The notes beneath the pieces were generated by a model. The model was not told the DNA's origin. It worked only from the letters and a program-made list of their open reading frames with translations, and searched no databases. Made by a program: the position numbers and the translations under genes. A DNA stretch of 64,000 bases from Beta vulgaris subsp. vulgaris (Eukaryota > Streptophyta > Magnoliopsida > Caryophyllales > Amaranthaceae), in the NCBI RefSeq assembly GCF_026745355.1, contig NC_079206.1, positions 11,314,779-11,378,778 of the forward strand, read 5' to 3'. Below, in pieces: positions 1 to 12,589 of this stretch; positions within the stretch are counted from its first letter, which is position 1, and each line of letters begins with the position of its first letter.

Positions 1-400
1 CACCAGTTCCATTCCCACAACCACCACCAAAACCACGCAAACCCCCACCGAGGCCACGCACACCATCACCAAAACCACGCAAACCGCCACGAGCAAACCG
101 AAAAAATTGGGGCGATAATCCACCGCATGGTGGAAACATCTATACAGGATTTTTCCACCATCGTGAAAACATCCAGGCTGGACGTTTCTACCATGGCAAA
201 AACGTCGAAGTCGGATGTTTCCCGGTGGATTGCCTCAATTTTTTTCCCGGCTTGCTCGTGGTGGTTGCAGATGGTTGGAGTGGGGGCTGCTGGTGGGGGT
301 GGAGGGAGGTGGGTGAGGGACTGTTGGTGGGGTTGTAAGTGGGTGGGGGATGCTTGCGGGGCATTATTATTATTTTTTACAATCATATCTTCAATTGAAA
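1..400. repeat. G-rich segment with three 33-bp tandem units
   Basis: Three 33-bp units lie at 123-155, 156-188 and 189-221; each ends in TTTC and shares a CATGGTGGAAACATC-like core. They are followed (about 255-360) by a strongly G-rich stretch of GGTGGGGG type. The base skew resembles the G-rich right arms of the foldback elements further right, so this may be the right part of such an element cut by the window edge. No host gene is recognisable. If the left P450 continues leftwards, this segment lies in its intron 4. This is inference from composition only. Confidence 0.4.
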
Positions 401-1158
401 AATCTTATACTCTTTTCCGTCTTTATTAATTTAGCTCTTTCTTTCGCACAAAGTTTTAGGAGAAATAATATTGTGGGTTATAGAAAGAAAGAGAAACTAT
501 TATTTTATATTAAAGTTGAATGTATGTGTAACGAAAAGTTAGTGGTCCCATTCTAAATATATAAATAAAAGAAAGGGGTAAACTAATAAGGGACATCCTA
601 AAAAGGAATATGGGTAAACTAATAAAGGATGAAGAGAGTATAATACAGTTGCATCAAAGTTAGAGTCATATTAAACATACATAATACATTAGTTAAATTA
701 GAATAAAAAGGATAAATTGCCTTAAAGTCCGATTCAGATGGATTTTTTTATGCAATTCGACTCCAACCCAACTCCAACTCGAAGTCGTACATTTATAATG
801 AAATCGGGTCTAGATTATATTTTGTCAAAGTTGGCTCTGATCTTTGCCTTCGAACTGAAATGGACTAGGATCGCATGCAGACTGAATTGCCATCCTATTA
901 GGCTATTACTATTGTACTACCGCTAAAACTTACTACGATTTGTACCTGGTTGTAGACTTGTAGTAACACGTGTGTTTTTAGAGACTAATTACGTATATAC
1001 GGGGACCAGTGTTACACTATTACTCATAATTCATAAATCATAATACTGCACAATCATTTGTTTATATGTCAAACAATTAAAAGACCAAATGCTCAAACAA
1101 TTACTAAGTTTAATTTGTAGAAGTGATTTAACAAAACAATCCTCAAAATACATTGTAG

Positions 1159-4100
1159 GAAGAGAACAGGGATATGTCACGACAAAAGAATGGTGGGCAC
1201 ATAACATATGAAGATATCATGCAGCTCAAGTATACGAACAAGGTTATATCAGCTTCCCCAAATGTTTTTATACTTTTCTTTTGTTAAGATTATCATTTCA
1301 GTCACTTGAATTATGACGTCAAAATATAGCATCATCAATTTAATATACATTTTCATTAGATTATAGGTTTATTATTAGTAATATAGTATAGCAATAAAAT
1401 TAAAGTTAAACCATTGTTAATAACGAAAATCAAATATAACTTATTGCAGGTCATAGAAGAAACTATTAGAATGGCAAATCTTTCCGGCTTTGTTTTCAGG
1501 AAGGCTACTGAAGATATTGAATTTCAAGGTCTGGAAGTAATATACCCACAAATTGTATCTCTTATCACAACATCAACTACTCCCTCCTTCCTATAATATA
1601 TTTTCTTATAAAGTGTCTTAAAATACAAGTCATATGTCTATTTTCAATCAATAATTATACCAAAATACCCTCATGAAAATAATTTGATTTCCAGATTATC
1701 CTCATAATTTTAGCTCCTGATGCACCATTACGAATGACAAAATATGATCTTTTACTGTATTGAACTCCTCTATACATGAAATCGTACAACAATGAATGTC
1801 CAGTTTCTATTTTTTGTTAAAAGAAAAACAAAACAATGTAAGTGTTTTCTAATGAAAATGAATCTATTTATCAAAGTAAAATAAGATTCCACTTATCTTA
1901 ATTCCTATGTAAAAACATAATTAGAACTTATATTATGGAAGAGACGGAGTATATTTTTTCTTTTCATATAATTTCCTTACATTAGAAGGAAATAAAAATT
2001 AAGTTGTTTTGACAAAGTTTATTAAATGACAATTTATATAGAAGTATAATAATATAATATTGCAGGTTACTTAGTTCCAAAAGGTTGGAGAGTTATTGTA
2101 TGGCTAAGGTACCTCCACACTGATCCATCAAATTTCGAGGACCCCATGACTTTTAATCCAGATAGATGGGATGTAAGTACCTCATTTTAGCCAAATGCAC
2201 CAAATTTTTGATTAATTGATGAATGATGAGCATGTCTAACCACATAAAAGTTAGTAAATCACAATATTTTAAGAGAGGTTTTTCTATTCTTTTCCTTGTT
2301 TTATATACTACTAGCCTTCTATGTAGCTATGCATGCGTCGATTTTTTGGGACTGTTCTTAATAAATTTCATCTAAATATAATTTTAGAAATGTGATTTAT
2401 AAGTATTGTTGCACAAATGAATGTAAAGTGATTAGAAATTGTAATGAACATTTACATATAAGGTCTTATAGTTAATCTAAGAGTTTTTTCACCAGGTACC
2501 CCTGTGATTTTTCAAAATTCATGCGGTACCACTAATTTTAAAAAAATGCACCATGTACCCTTTTTATTTCTCCAAAATGCATGATATGCCCTTAATTACT
2601 AACGGTGTCAAGTTTTCGTTAGTCATTAACCTTAATTAATTATTAAATCCTAATTAAACCTTAATCCTATCCCTAATCCTACCACCTACCCCTAACCTTA
2701 ATCCTGAATTCTAACCTAAACCCTAACCACCAATCAACCACCCCTCCCCCACTCCCTAGCAGCCCCCCCTCCCACCACCACCCGCAGCTCCCATCCCCTA
2801 CCCCTGCAGCCCCCCTCCCCAACCATATCAATTTTTGTCGAACTCCCCCCCATCCCTCCCCCACCCCAGTAGCCCCACCCTCCACCACCCCCCGCAGCTC
2901 CCCTACCCCCGCAGCCCCCTCCCTACCCCCGCAGCCCCCTCCCCCACCTTATCAATTTCCGTCGAACTTCCCCCCCACCCCGTCGATTTCCGTTAAAGTC
3001 CCCTCCCTCATCTTATCGATTTCCGTCGAACTCCCCTCCTTATCCCCGTCGATTTCTGCGAACTCCGATCCCTTCCCCACCCCTGTTGATTTCCGTCAAA
3101 GTCCCCCACCCCCCTATCGATTTCCGTCAAAGTCCCCCACCTTAGCGATTGTTGTTTTGCGGCGAGATGAGAGAAGGGAAAAGGTGTGGCTACGAGGGTG
3201 GGTGGGCTACGGGGTGCAGAGGAGGGGTTGCGGCATGTGCGGGAGGGGGTGGCGATGGGGTGGCAACGGGGGTGGGGGAGGGTGGGCTACGGGGGGTGGA
3301 GGAAGGGGTGGGGTGGGGAAAGGGGTGGTTGGTTGATTAGAGTTAGGGTTTAAGGTGAGGGTTAGGTGTTAGGGGGTTAGGGTTACTTTTAGGATTAGGA
3401 ATAGGATTAGAGGGGTTAATTAGGGTTATAGGAGCTAATTAACCCTAATGACTAACGAAAATTTAACACCGTTAGTCATTAAGCGCATTTCATGCATTTT
3501 GTGAAAATAATAAGGATACCTGGTGCATTTTTTTTAAAATTAGGGGTACCCCATGAATTTTGATAAAGTACAGGGGTACCTGGTGAAAATACCGTTAATT
3601 TAAATTTATATTTTTTTTTAATTGAATAACCATTTTTCTAATTGTGTTAAGTTAATTTACTAATGCTTATTTGGTTTAATTTATCATTAGAATTTTGACT
3701 CCATCTTTAAATTAGGAAAGGATATATTGAAGAAGATTTGAATATCCAATTATATATTTAACTAATGACAAAAAGGACTCTTTAAAGGGGGACACCATAG
3801 CTCCTCCCTTGGCTTATATAATAGAGATCTACGTTTCACTGTACATCCACCATCTATTATTGGCACACAAATCAAGAAGGAATGATATATGCTTGTGGCG
3901 TGCTTAGCTGGTCCAGACACAAACCGTGATTTGGCAGCTCATTTCCTAAGTTACTCCAAAATTAAGCGTGTTTAGCTATGAGTTGTCTTGGATAAGTGAT
4001 TCCCGGAAAATTTCTTAGATTGCACATGAGCAAAAACAAAATGCGCTGAATCTCTCTAACATATTAATAATGATACTAAGAATTCATGCAGATGCGGCCA

Positions 4101-4448
4101 AAGAATGGAACATATCTTCCATTTGGGGGAGGTCCAAGATCTTGTCCGGGATATATGCTTGCTCGATTGAGTTTAGCTGTTTTCCTTCATCACTTGTCCG
4201 TTGGATATAAGTAAGCTAACACACCTTTTCGATCTTTTACCTGTCTTTTCTCGATAAATGGTTGATCGCATGCTGAATTGGTAAAGTCATAACAATAATT
4301 CCAATATCTTTAAAAAAAATTATTCACATTATTGAAGATTTTGCAATATCCTTGCAGGTGGGAACTGCTTAATCCTAATGCGAGGATAAACTATTTTTCA
4401 CATCCATTGCCAACCGACGGCCTTGAAATTTGTCTCAACAAAAATTGA
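1159..4448 (+). CDS. Cytochrome P450, CYP85 clan (CYP88/KAO-like), left copy, 3' five exons
   Basis: The exons read 1159-1242, 1450-1528, 2066-2172, 4092-4210 and 4358-4448, with GT-AG borders and consistent phases. They give the C-terminal part of an ER-bound haem mono-oxygenase. The K-helix EETIR motif (ExxR), FNPDRWD (PERF-like) and the haem-binding [10 protein letters not shown] with its cysteine ligand are all present, and the frame ends in TGA at 4446-4448. Exon order and phase match the full-length copy at 28791-33283, and the peptides differ at roughly one residue in six. The N-terminal half, including anchor and I-helix, is not found in bases 1-1158, so the gene either starts left of the window or is truncated. 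The intron before the last-but-one exon is swollen by a foldback transposon and another intron holds a Stowaway MITE. CYP88-type enzymes oxidise diterpenoid or triterpenoid substrates; the substrate here is unknown. Confidence 0.85.
1580..1949. mobile_element. Stowaway-like MITE in P450 intron
   Basis: It begins CTCCCTCCTTCCTA and ends in the inverse TTATGGAAGAGACGGAG, flanked on both sides by TA. The TA target duplication and CTCCCTCCG-type terminus are the marks of Tc1/Mariner-derived Stowaway MITEs. It lies between the second and third visible exons of the left P450 copy. Confidence 0.7.
2481..3594. mobile_element. Mutator-type long foldback element (copy A) in P450 intron
   Basis: Long imperfect terminal inverted repeats are present: the left arm reads TTTTTTCACCAGGTACCCC and the right arm its inverse GGGGTACCTGGTGAAAA. 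Flanks are TTAATCTAA (2472-2480) and TTAATTTAA (3595-3603), a 9-bp duplication with one mismatch, as expected of the Mutator superfamily. The inner left half is C-rich (about 2690-3140) and the inner right half G-rich (about 3170-3320), with CCCTAA/TTAGGG-like words near the arms. No transposase is present. It is the same family as 36636-37669. It enlarges the P450 intron to 1.9 kb without touching exons. Confidence 0.8.
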
Positions 4449-4687
4449 GCTCATTTGAGTATTTGCAAGACTTCAGTTAACGTCTTTAAATATAATGTTA
4501 AGAAGATTATTCACATATTTCTCAACATTTCTTTTTTATCAGAGGTTGTTACTTGTTGTAACTAAATCACAGCTATTATTCCTTAAGTAGCTTTTTTTTT
4601 TTTGTTTTACTAGGTGTTGGCCCATGCGTTATGACACACAATCCTCCAAATCTGCACAATTTAATCATTGAAATTGACCGTGTCTAA

Positions 4688-4931
4688 GGGCCTGTTCTCC
4701 CCAGCTTATTTTCAGTTCAGTTCAGTTCAGTTCAGTTCAGTTCAGCTCTAATAAGTTCAGTTCAGTTCAGTTCAGCTCCAATAAGTTCAGTTCAGTTCAG
4801 TTCAGCTCCAATAAGTTCAGTTCAGTTCAGATCAGTTCAGTTCAGTTCAGTTCAGTTCAGCTCTATTCTTTTATAATCATTTTGTTAAATATTATTATTA
4901 TTATGTTGGTATAATTTATTTTACTAATTAC

Positions 4932-4962
<31 letters not shown>

Positions 4963-4982
4963 TAAATATATATCATTACTAT

Positions 4983-5020
<38 letters not shown>

Positions 5021-5774
5021 GTTGTTGTTGTTGTTGTTTCTATATATATTTTTTATTATAGCTTTACTAATTATTATTACTATTATTATTAGGAGGAACA
5101 TGGTTTAGGTCAAAGCACAAATAAACCCACTTTTTTTAGCCCATAAACCAATCAAATCGCGTCAAGACGGTTTTTGATGTAATTTTCGCGGTCCAACCCA
5201 ATCATTATTTTTATTACTAAATATTTTTAAATTATTAAATCTAATTATTAAAATAGTAATATTAATTTACTTCTTAGATATTATTGTTATTATATATCAT
5301 CGTCAAGTATTAATATATTAATACAAATAATATAAAATAATTATTATTAATTATCATTACTATCATTAATTGTTATTATTATTAATTTATGATTATTAAT
5401 ATTATTATTTATAACTATCATTTAAAGATATTCAAAATACTACTATTATTATTATTCATTATTATTACTTATCATTATAATTATTATTTAATATTCATAT
5501 TATTATTGTTTAAAATATTATTTATATATTTATTACATTCAATTTATTTCAATGTAATATAATTCAATTCAATTTAATTCAATTCAATTCAGTTCAGTTC
5601 AGTTCAGTTCAGTTCAGTTCAGTTCAGTTCAGTTCAGTTCAGTTCAGCTCTGATAAGTTCAGTTCAGTTCAGTTCAGCTCCGATAAGTTCAGTTCAGTTC
5701 AGTTCAGCTTTGATAAGTTCAGTTCAGTTCAGTTCAGTTCAGTTCAGCTGTTTTATGCCGAAGAGAACAGGCCC
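4688..5774. mobile_element. Foldback element with (TTCAG)n arms and ATT-rich core
   Basis: The ends GGGCCTGTTCTC and GAGAACAGGCCC are inverted copies. Inside each end is an array of the pentamer TTCAG (4707-4862 and about 5588-5750), interrupted by CTCTAATAAG/CTCCAATAAG spacers. The core (about 4890-5580) is almost only A and T with ATT microsatellites. There is no coding capacity. The termini look hAT-like, but an 8-bp duplication was not clear, and CTAA is present on both sides. A related end lies at 19384-19469. Confidence 0.65.
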
Positions 5775-5777
5775 TAA

Positions 5778-6073
5778 GACCTTGTTTGGTTGACAAAATA
5801 AATCATGGGAAGTACAAATTCCTATGAAGTAAAAGTATATGAAGTTGTTTGGTTGGCAAAATCATGGGAATTTGCACTTCTTAGGAAGTTCTACTTCCTC
5901 CAAAATGGAGGAAGTTACTTACCTAGGCCCCCCTAGGTAAGTAGAGCTTCCCATAGGAAGTTCTACTTCCCATTATCAACCAAACACAATTTTACACTTC
6001 CTAGGAATTTCAAATACATGGAAAAAATAACTTCCTAGGAAGTATGACTTCCTATATACAACCAAACAAGGCC
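5778..6073. mobile_element. Tourist/Harbinger-like MITE
   Basis: The terminal repeats GACCTTGTTTGGTTG and CAACCAAACAAGGCC are inverted and are flanked by TAA on both sides (5775-5777 and 6074-6076), the usual duplication of PIF/Harbinger MITEs. The interior is a palindromic set of GGAAGTNNNACTTCC words. It abuts the (TTCAG)n element directly. Confidence 0.65.
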
Positions 6074-7890
6074 TAAATTTTGGACGAAGTATTTTTTTTT
6101 GGGTTAATGTGATACTTCATCCGTTCTTTAATGGTTATAACATGTACATAATTTTTGTTAGTGCAAGACTTCAAAGTTGGGGAAAATGGTGATGAATAAC
6201 TAAAGTATTAGCATAATTGATTTAAGCAAAATCGTAGTTTTACAAAACCAACACCTTGTAAACATTGTCTTATTTTTGGAGCCAAAAGATGCAAACATTA
6301 AAATTCATAGTTTTAATTTCCAAAACCATCACCTAGTTAGACATTTACAAACGAGAGGAAGTAGCTGCTCAAGTTTTATTGTTCACCCCAAATAAACGTT
6401 CACTTACACATGGTACTTACACACATAGCACCATACTAAAGTAAGAGATAAATATCTCTTCTTACATCACGGGAAAAAAAGCAAAAAAATGAGTAGTTCC
6501 TACGTTTCAGTTAGCATGGAGGATGGAGAAGTTGATGATTCTGGAGTTGTCTCCATTAAGCAGCTATTGTGGGAAGTATTCTAATTACAAGAAGACACAC
6601 AAAATGAGATTAAAAATGATGTCTAATTATGCAATCCCTCTCCACTTTCCACTTATTAAATGTAGTATCCAAATTACAAATATCAACTCTACGCAACCTT
6701 CGTTAGGACTATAATTCATTTGCAGCTATTTAAATTATTTATAGATGTATAACACAGGTTCCTCAAGCTTGACTCGAACGGCCCCAAATTCAAACTATTT
6801 TGTTATATCAAAGAGTGGTGTGGCAATGTTTATTCTAAACCTACGTATTCCAATCACTAATAGATGCACTTCCATAGTTATAGAATTTCTTGTTATGCTA
6901 ATCCTAAACACATGTGACATGGCCTTTATCAGAGCTTGTAATAACAACCACCTTGATATCTAGCTTGATGAACTATTAAGAAGAAAACAAGGCCTTGGTT
7001 TTTCATTTCCAAGATTGCTTGTACACAATCTAAAAGGTAATCTAAAAGGTGTATTAAGGCCTATCTTTTACTAAATTTACCGACCACTACCCAAATAGCC
7101 ACTACCCAAACAGATAACAGGCAAGAAAAATATGTAGAACACTTGATTTTTCAAGTAATAACAACTCAAACAATCAATTTGATGACATAGTTTCGCTAAG
7201 TTAAACAGAAAACTCTAGGAGTTTTCAAGCTACACCTTTGTAGCCATCTCATTACAACACAACATTGGAGTCCAGGTATTCCAGAGGTCATATCTCCTCC
7301 TAATTTTTTAGCACTCGGGAAATACAGGACAACGAGCTTAGTAATTTGATGCAAATGGAACTAAATCAAATTACTTGTTGTCAAAAACCAAAAACAGCAG
7401 ACGATAATCAACCCCAGGGCTATATAAAGGCAGATACTTACACTCCCCAACATTCAGTTTTTATGATTCAACAAATATATACAGAAACTACAAAATTGAC
7501 ATCCAACCTATAAAGCATAATCGCAATTAAGAGTCTCGTCCAATAAACTAAACACCATAAACACATTAGACAATTTCAACCAACACATGAAAATTAGTTT
7601 TCCATTTCCAATATTGCTTGTGCACAATCTAAAAGGTGTATTAAGTCCTATATTTTACGAACTTTACCTACCATAATACAAGTGTGGCAAGATATTATGC
7701 CAGTTAATAACTTAATTGATCATTACTCTCTCCTTGTGACAATGCCATCTTTGTTAAAGCTATGAAGTTTTTTTTTGTTTTCTAATTCAGTATAGATTAA
7801 CATATTATTTGTAACAACGTCAAATGATAACAATAAATCATCATGTACCACCAACACATTATCATCCCAGACTAAAGAAAAAGATAAGAT
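6074..7890. other. Intergenic, no recognised gene
   Basis: A+T-rich sequence with a short possible reading frame from the ATG at 6489 (about 32 codons, beginning MSSSYVSV and ending WEVF) that could be a relic first exon but matches nothing I recognise. Parts of 7010-7070 recur at 7600-7660 (CTAAAAGGTGTATTAAG), indicating a local duplication or two related repeats. Confidence 0.4.
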
Positions 7891-7899
7891 GAAGATCAC

Positions 7900-8660
7900 A
7901 AAATATCATCAGGAACATTTTTGAGTTCCTTTGCGCAATAATAGGAAAGCATGATGATTGGGATATAGTTCCTCCCCTTCACGATAGGGACTCAGAGGGA
8001 TTTCAGGGCCATCATCATCAAAGTCCTCTTAATAGTCTTTATAGACTTTAAAAAGGTGAAGTTTGCCATCTTCATCCTCCATAGAACATATCACGATAAT
8101 TCCCCTCCTCTACAAAATCAGCTTTCCGGATAGACATCCCCTCCCAAGGCAACTCATATTTTTCATTGGATTCACTATCGACCTCTATTTTCATCTCAAC
8201 GACCTTTTATTTTCCCTTCCTTTGGGTGCAGAAGTTTTATTGGAACCTAATGCCCTCAATCCGCAGAAAATTGGTGGTTTTTTTAGAGGGGTTGCCATAA
8301 TTTTCTCCTTCTCATGCTCAGTGTTAGGTCACCTATTTTCACCCCCTTACCCTTCGATATTTCAACAGATATCTTAGTTTTAGGTTTAGATTCAGGGGAC
8401 TTACAAGAAGGGGTGTTAAACACTTCATCAACCATTTTCATCACTTTCTCCAACGCTTTGAAGGATTTGGTGCTCAGGATGTTTCGCCGGAGTAGAACAT
8501 CTTCCAAGCATAAGGGCTTTCATCCGAAATAGAATTTGCGAGATCTATGCATATAAACTTTTCCTCCTTCGTTTTTGCAGTAGAGGCTGCATTTTTTAGT
8601 GGTTGAATGTTTATCATCTTTCACTTTTGGTGAGAAGATGGGGAGATGGAAGAAATTTAA
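7900..8660 (-). pseudogene. Decayed coding-like stretch, unrecognised
   Basis: Read on the minus strand this has coding-like runs interrupted by stops. One frame (about 8283-8507) starts MEDVLLRRN and has the lysine/serine-rich run SKPKTKISVE. Another, nearer 8080-8200, gives PWEGMSIRKADFVEEGNYRD. A third upstream piece holds KEEKFICIDLAN. MFY follows the second and third pieces, so a short module may be repeated. I do not recognise a family. Several frame changes over 700 bp point to a dead gene or transposon fragment, but nothing proves it was ever one gene. Confidence 0.3.
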
Positions 8661-9631
8661 GAGAGTGAAGAAGATGAACAGAAGGAGAAAAAAGATGGAG
8701 AGAGTGGAGACTAAGAATGAGCTTTGATGGAAGAGATAGATGTTTTTTTGAGGGTTTGGGTTCTGGTTTAGGGAGGGGAGGGGGGGTTTGATGATTAGTT
8801 ATGATCAATCCAAAGTGAACTGATGAATTGGTTTTTGATTGGGATGTTGAGAGGTTAGACCTCGAAATTGGTGGGAATCCTTAAGTATGGCAGTAAGAAT
8901 ATTTCTTTTTTTTGTTTTTTGAGTCCACATTATTAGTACAACAAAATAAGGGTTAATTAGTTAATGTAAGGGCATATGTGTAATTTTACTTTCAAAATTT
9001 GACAATGGCTTATTAGTGTCATATTGGAAGGAACTAACCAAAATTTACAAACAAAAAGGTACACTTTCAATTGGTACAGTTGTGGGTTGACCTTTGCCCA
9101 ACCATTAAACTAATCTTTAACTGGAAAAATAGCAAAAAATATAACCTAAATGTATCAATGTTATGTTCCATTTCCAAAAATGGTTCTCAAGTACTAAAGT
9201 TCAATTGTAATGTTGGCCCCATTGGGTGTGTTGAAGTACATTCGTTTTAGGTAATGGTTAAGGTAGGGGCCCAATCGTAGTGCATTAACACTCAAAGCCC
9301 AAAAAGCAATGGTTTGGCTTATTGTGAACTAAAGGAAAACGCACCATTTAGTTTGCTTCTCTGGCAACCACAAAGTGGCGCCACAAAACGCAACGTCCTC
9401 TACAAACTTAAAACTTCACTCAAACTCTTCATCTACCAAAGGTGTCAGTGCAACTCTCTGTTAGACTTGAAAGAAGCGATTTCATGGGAGTTTTTTCCTT
9501 GCAAATTCACTAAAATCTTCTAGGTAAATTATTTTTGCAATTCATATACTAAAATATTCAAGTTTAATTAAGTCATCAGTTAGGCTTTGATTTTGGATTT
9601 CAAAATTTGTAGAACATATATCTATGCAAAT
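8661..9631. other. Intergenic, no recognised gene
   Basis: A+T-rich sequence with a G-rich patch near 8780. The segment 9370-9520 (CAACGTCCTC, CTTCACTCAAACTC, then CTTCTAGGTAAATT) looks like a 5' leader with a donor site, but no matching exon was established. Confidence 0.3.
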
Positions 9632-9889
9632 TATAGGTGTCAATCTAGGTCACTGGCTGGGTTTGGATCGACCCAAGCTGGGTCGGAATGATTTGGATCG
9701 GAATAATTTGGATCGGAATAATCTGGGTGAGAGTGTGTCATGGGTCGGAACTGGGTGGGTCGGGTGAACTTGGGTCGGGTTCAACTAGGTGAGGAGATCT
9801 CGGAACTGGGTCGCGGGTATCTAGGTTGGGTGAATTTGGGTTGGAACGGAATAAGGTGAAGTCGGCCCAAATCGGGTTTCAGAATGACT

Positions 9890-10370
9890 TGGGTCGGAAG
9901 AAATCGGCTTTCGAAATGACTTGGATTGGAAGAAATCGGCTTTCGGATTACTTGGGTCGAAAGAAATTGATATCGGAATAACTTGGGTCGGAATAAGTCG
10001 GCTTCGGAATGACTTGGGTCGGAATAATTTGGCTTTCGGAATGACTTGGGTCGGAAGAAATCGGCTTTCATATTACTTGGGTCGGAAGAAATCGATATCG
10101 GAATAACTTGGGTTGGAATAAATCGGCTTTGGAATGACTTGGGTCGGAATAATTCGGCTTTCGGAAATACTTGGGTCGGAAGAAATCGATATCGAAATGA
10201 ATTGGGTTGGAATAAATCGACCTTCAAATTAATTGAGTATTCAAAAAATCGACTATCGGAATGACTTGGGTCAGAATAAATCGGCCTTCGGAATGACTTG
10301 GGTCAGAATAAATCGGCCTTCGGAATGACTTGGGTCGGAATAAATCGGATCTCGGTAGGACTTGGTTCTT
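9890..10370. repeat. Degenerate minisatellite, GACTTGGGTCGGAA-type
   Basis: At least a dozen degenerate copies of a unit of about 30-36 bp, core GAATGACTTGGGTCGGAA followed by AAATCGGCTTTC, stand head to tail. The open frames through it on both strands are a by-product of the repeat and are not taken as genes. It forms the left subterminal array of the hAT-like element. Confidence 0.8.
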
Positions 10371-12589
10371 GGATCAGCTGAAATATCAAACCGGCGGCGC
10401 CGCGGCGTATTGATTTGGGTCGAGATTGTTGTAAACTTATAACATGTGATATTGTGATATAGATTATACTTTATAGTGATATATTTTAGTAATTATACTA
10501 ATATTGTGAATTATGATTGAGTCATATTGTGAATTTTATAATAATACATTGAATCATTAATAGTTTGATACTTATATTACTAATTTTATATGTTACTAAA
10601 GTAAGACTTATAAGTTATACTTATATTATTAAGCCATTCACCATTGGGCATTGGCTATTTGCCTATTGCCTAAGTATCGATTATTCACTTATTCTTATTC
10701 ATGATTGCAGAAGTGTTCAAGTAACAAGTAATAACTAACATCTAACAAGTAACAACTAACAACCATAATGATTAATTAAGCATTTAAGTTGTTAAAGGCT
10801 TAAGGCATAAGTCCCTACTCCATAGTTCATATTGATTATTGATTATAGACTTATAGTGTTAGAATCAATAGACTATTGAACTTAAACGTTTTGTTAGTTA
10901 GTGACTTACTCACTTCAAGTCTGAATGTTCATTATATAGCAACAAAAAGAGTTAGACTTTCATTGTTCACGAAACAACTCAACAAGTAGTGAAGTAACAT
11001 TGATCAACGTTAATCATGTATCACTTAATCGAAAATGTCAATATGTCATATGAAGATGATACATAATCAAACACTATATTAGTAGCGGATGAACATGATC
11101 GAAATTTGTTAAGTTAAGGTTCACAATCTTGGCATAAATTAATTAATCAAATGATCATAAGATTGATTGTCTTCGACATTAATCAAAAGTCAAAACCATC
11201 AAATTATCATAACAATTCTCATCGATGTTATTACACGGTTTTAACAATAATCAAAGCATCATTAGAAATTTAGAATAGATTGATCGACTTTCATTGTTGA
11301 TGTTTCAGTTTTGAATCTTATAAGACATTATCTTACTAAGTTGCTATACGTATCGTCGTATAACAACTTAGTCATACGTATCATTGTGGATCTTAATCAA
11401 AAGTCATACTAGGAATCCGTCTATTTCTTTACTTAAATAATCATACATTCATATTTCATACTTAACAGTTTTAACTTTCACTGTTTCACATTAATACATC
11501 ATTATTTATTCATAATAATTTTTACATTAATCATCTTCTTTATAATTAAAAATAGTAATTAAACTTCTAAAGTTTGTAATTTTTATTAATTTATAGTATT
11601 ACTAACTAGTAATTACTAAACAAAATTACAAATCAATACTATAATTACAATCGGTATAAAAAATGTAGAATTATAAATATAAAAACTAGAAAAAAGCATT
11701 ACTTGTCTTAACAAGTCTTAAGACTTAACCTTAACCATTTGATTTGAGAAAGAGTAAATCCAACCATTGAGATTTTGAAATCCATGTACTTGGTCACTCT
11801 TGATGTTCATTGGTCAAAAAAATATGTCAAGGATCATGGTTTGAGACCATTGATTAGCTAATATTAAATCTGAGCCCTTGAAGGCTTGAACCTTCATTTC
11901 TTTAATCTCTAAAATCAGAATTCTAAAAATCTAAAATTAACTCAATAAAACGAATTTTAGCCACTCAATGACTAAATCCAACGGTTGAGATTGAATCACA
12001 AATCTAACCCTAAACCTCCATCCTAATCCCTAGTATATAAACCTATTTTTTATCTCACACGCCTCATTTCTTCACCTCATTTTATCTCTCATTTCGGCTC
12101 TCAACTCGCAACTCTCATCCTCTATTCCCCCCCCCTTTTCCGAACCCTAAAAAAACCCTAAAAATTCTTCGCCTCTTTCTGATTTTCTTCCCCTCTTTGA
12201 GATTTCTTCGCCTTTTTTTTTCAATCAATCTCTATTACTCTCTCATTTCCTCTCTCTATCTTATTTTCTTCGCTTCTTTCATATTTATCTTCCAAATTTC
12301 TCATTTCTCTTTAAATACGGTTTACGGGTTTGTGTTCTCTTGGTTTATTTTCTGGGTTTTGGACTTTTGGTGAAGAAGTGAAGATCGTCGGAAAAAAATA
12401 CGGTGATCGTCGGAAAAGAAGAGCAAAAAAAATAAATAAAAAAAAAAGCAAATTTAATATTTAAAAACAGTATGTAGCAACCACCAGGTAAGTATTTTAC
12501 ACTTCTAGAGTTCTAGAATTCTTTTTTACAAAAAAATTAGGAAGATCTGCTGCTTGTATGTGAATGTGGGATTATGTGCTGGTCCAGTT

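Noticed and set aside
2640..3420. Telomere-like CCCTAA/TTAGGG words
   Set aside because: Irregular and limited to the inner arms of foldback elements; not an interstitial telomere array.
4707..5750. CRISPR-like regular repeats
   Set aside because: Pentamer satellite arrays in plant DNA, with no unique spacers.
9781..10264. 148-codon minus-strand frame and plus-strand frames
   Set aside because: Generated by the minisatellite period; peptides are repeats of the same words on both strands.
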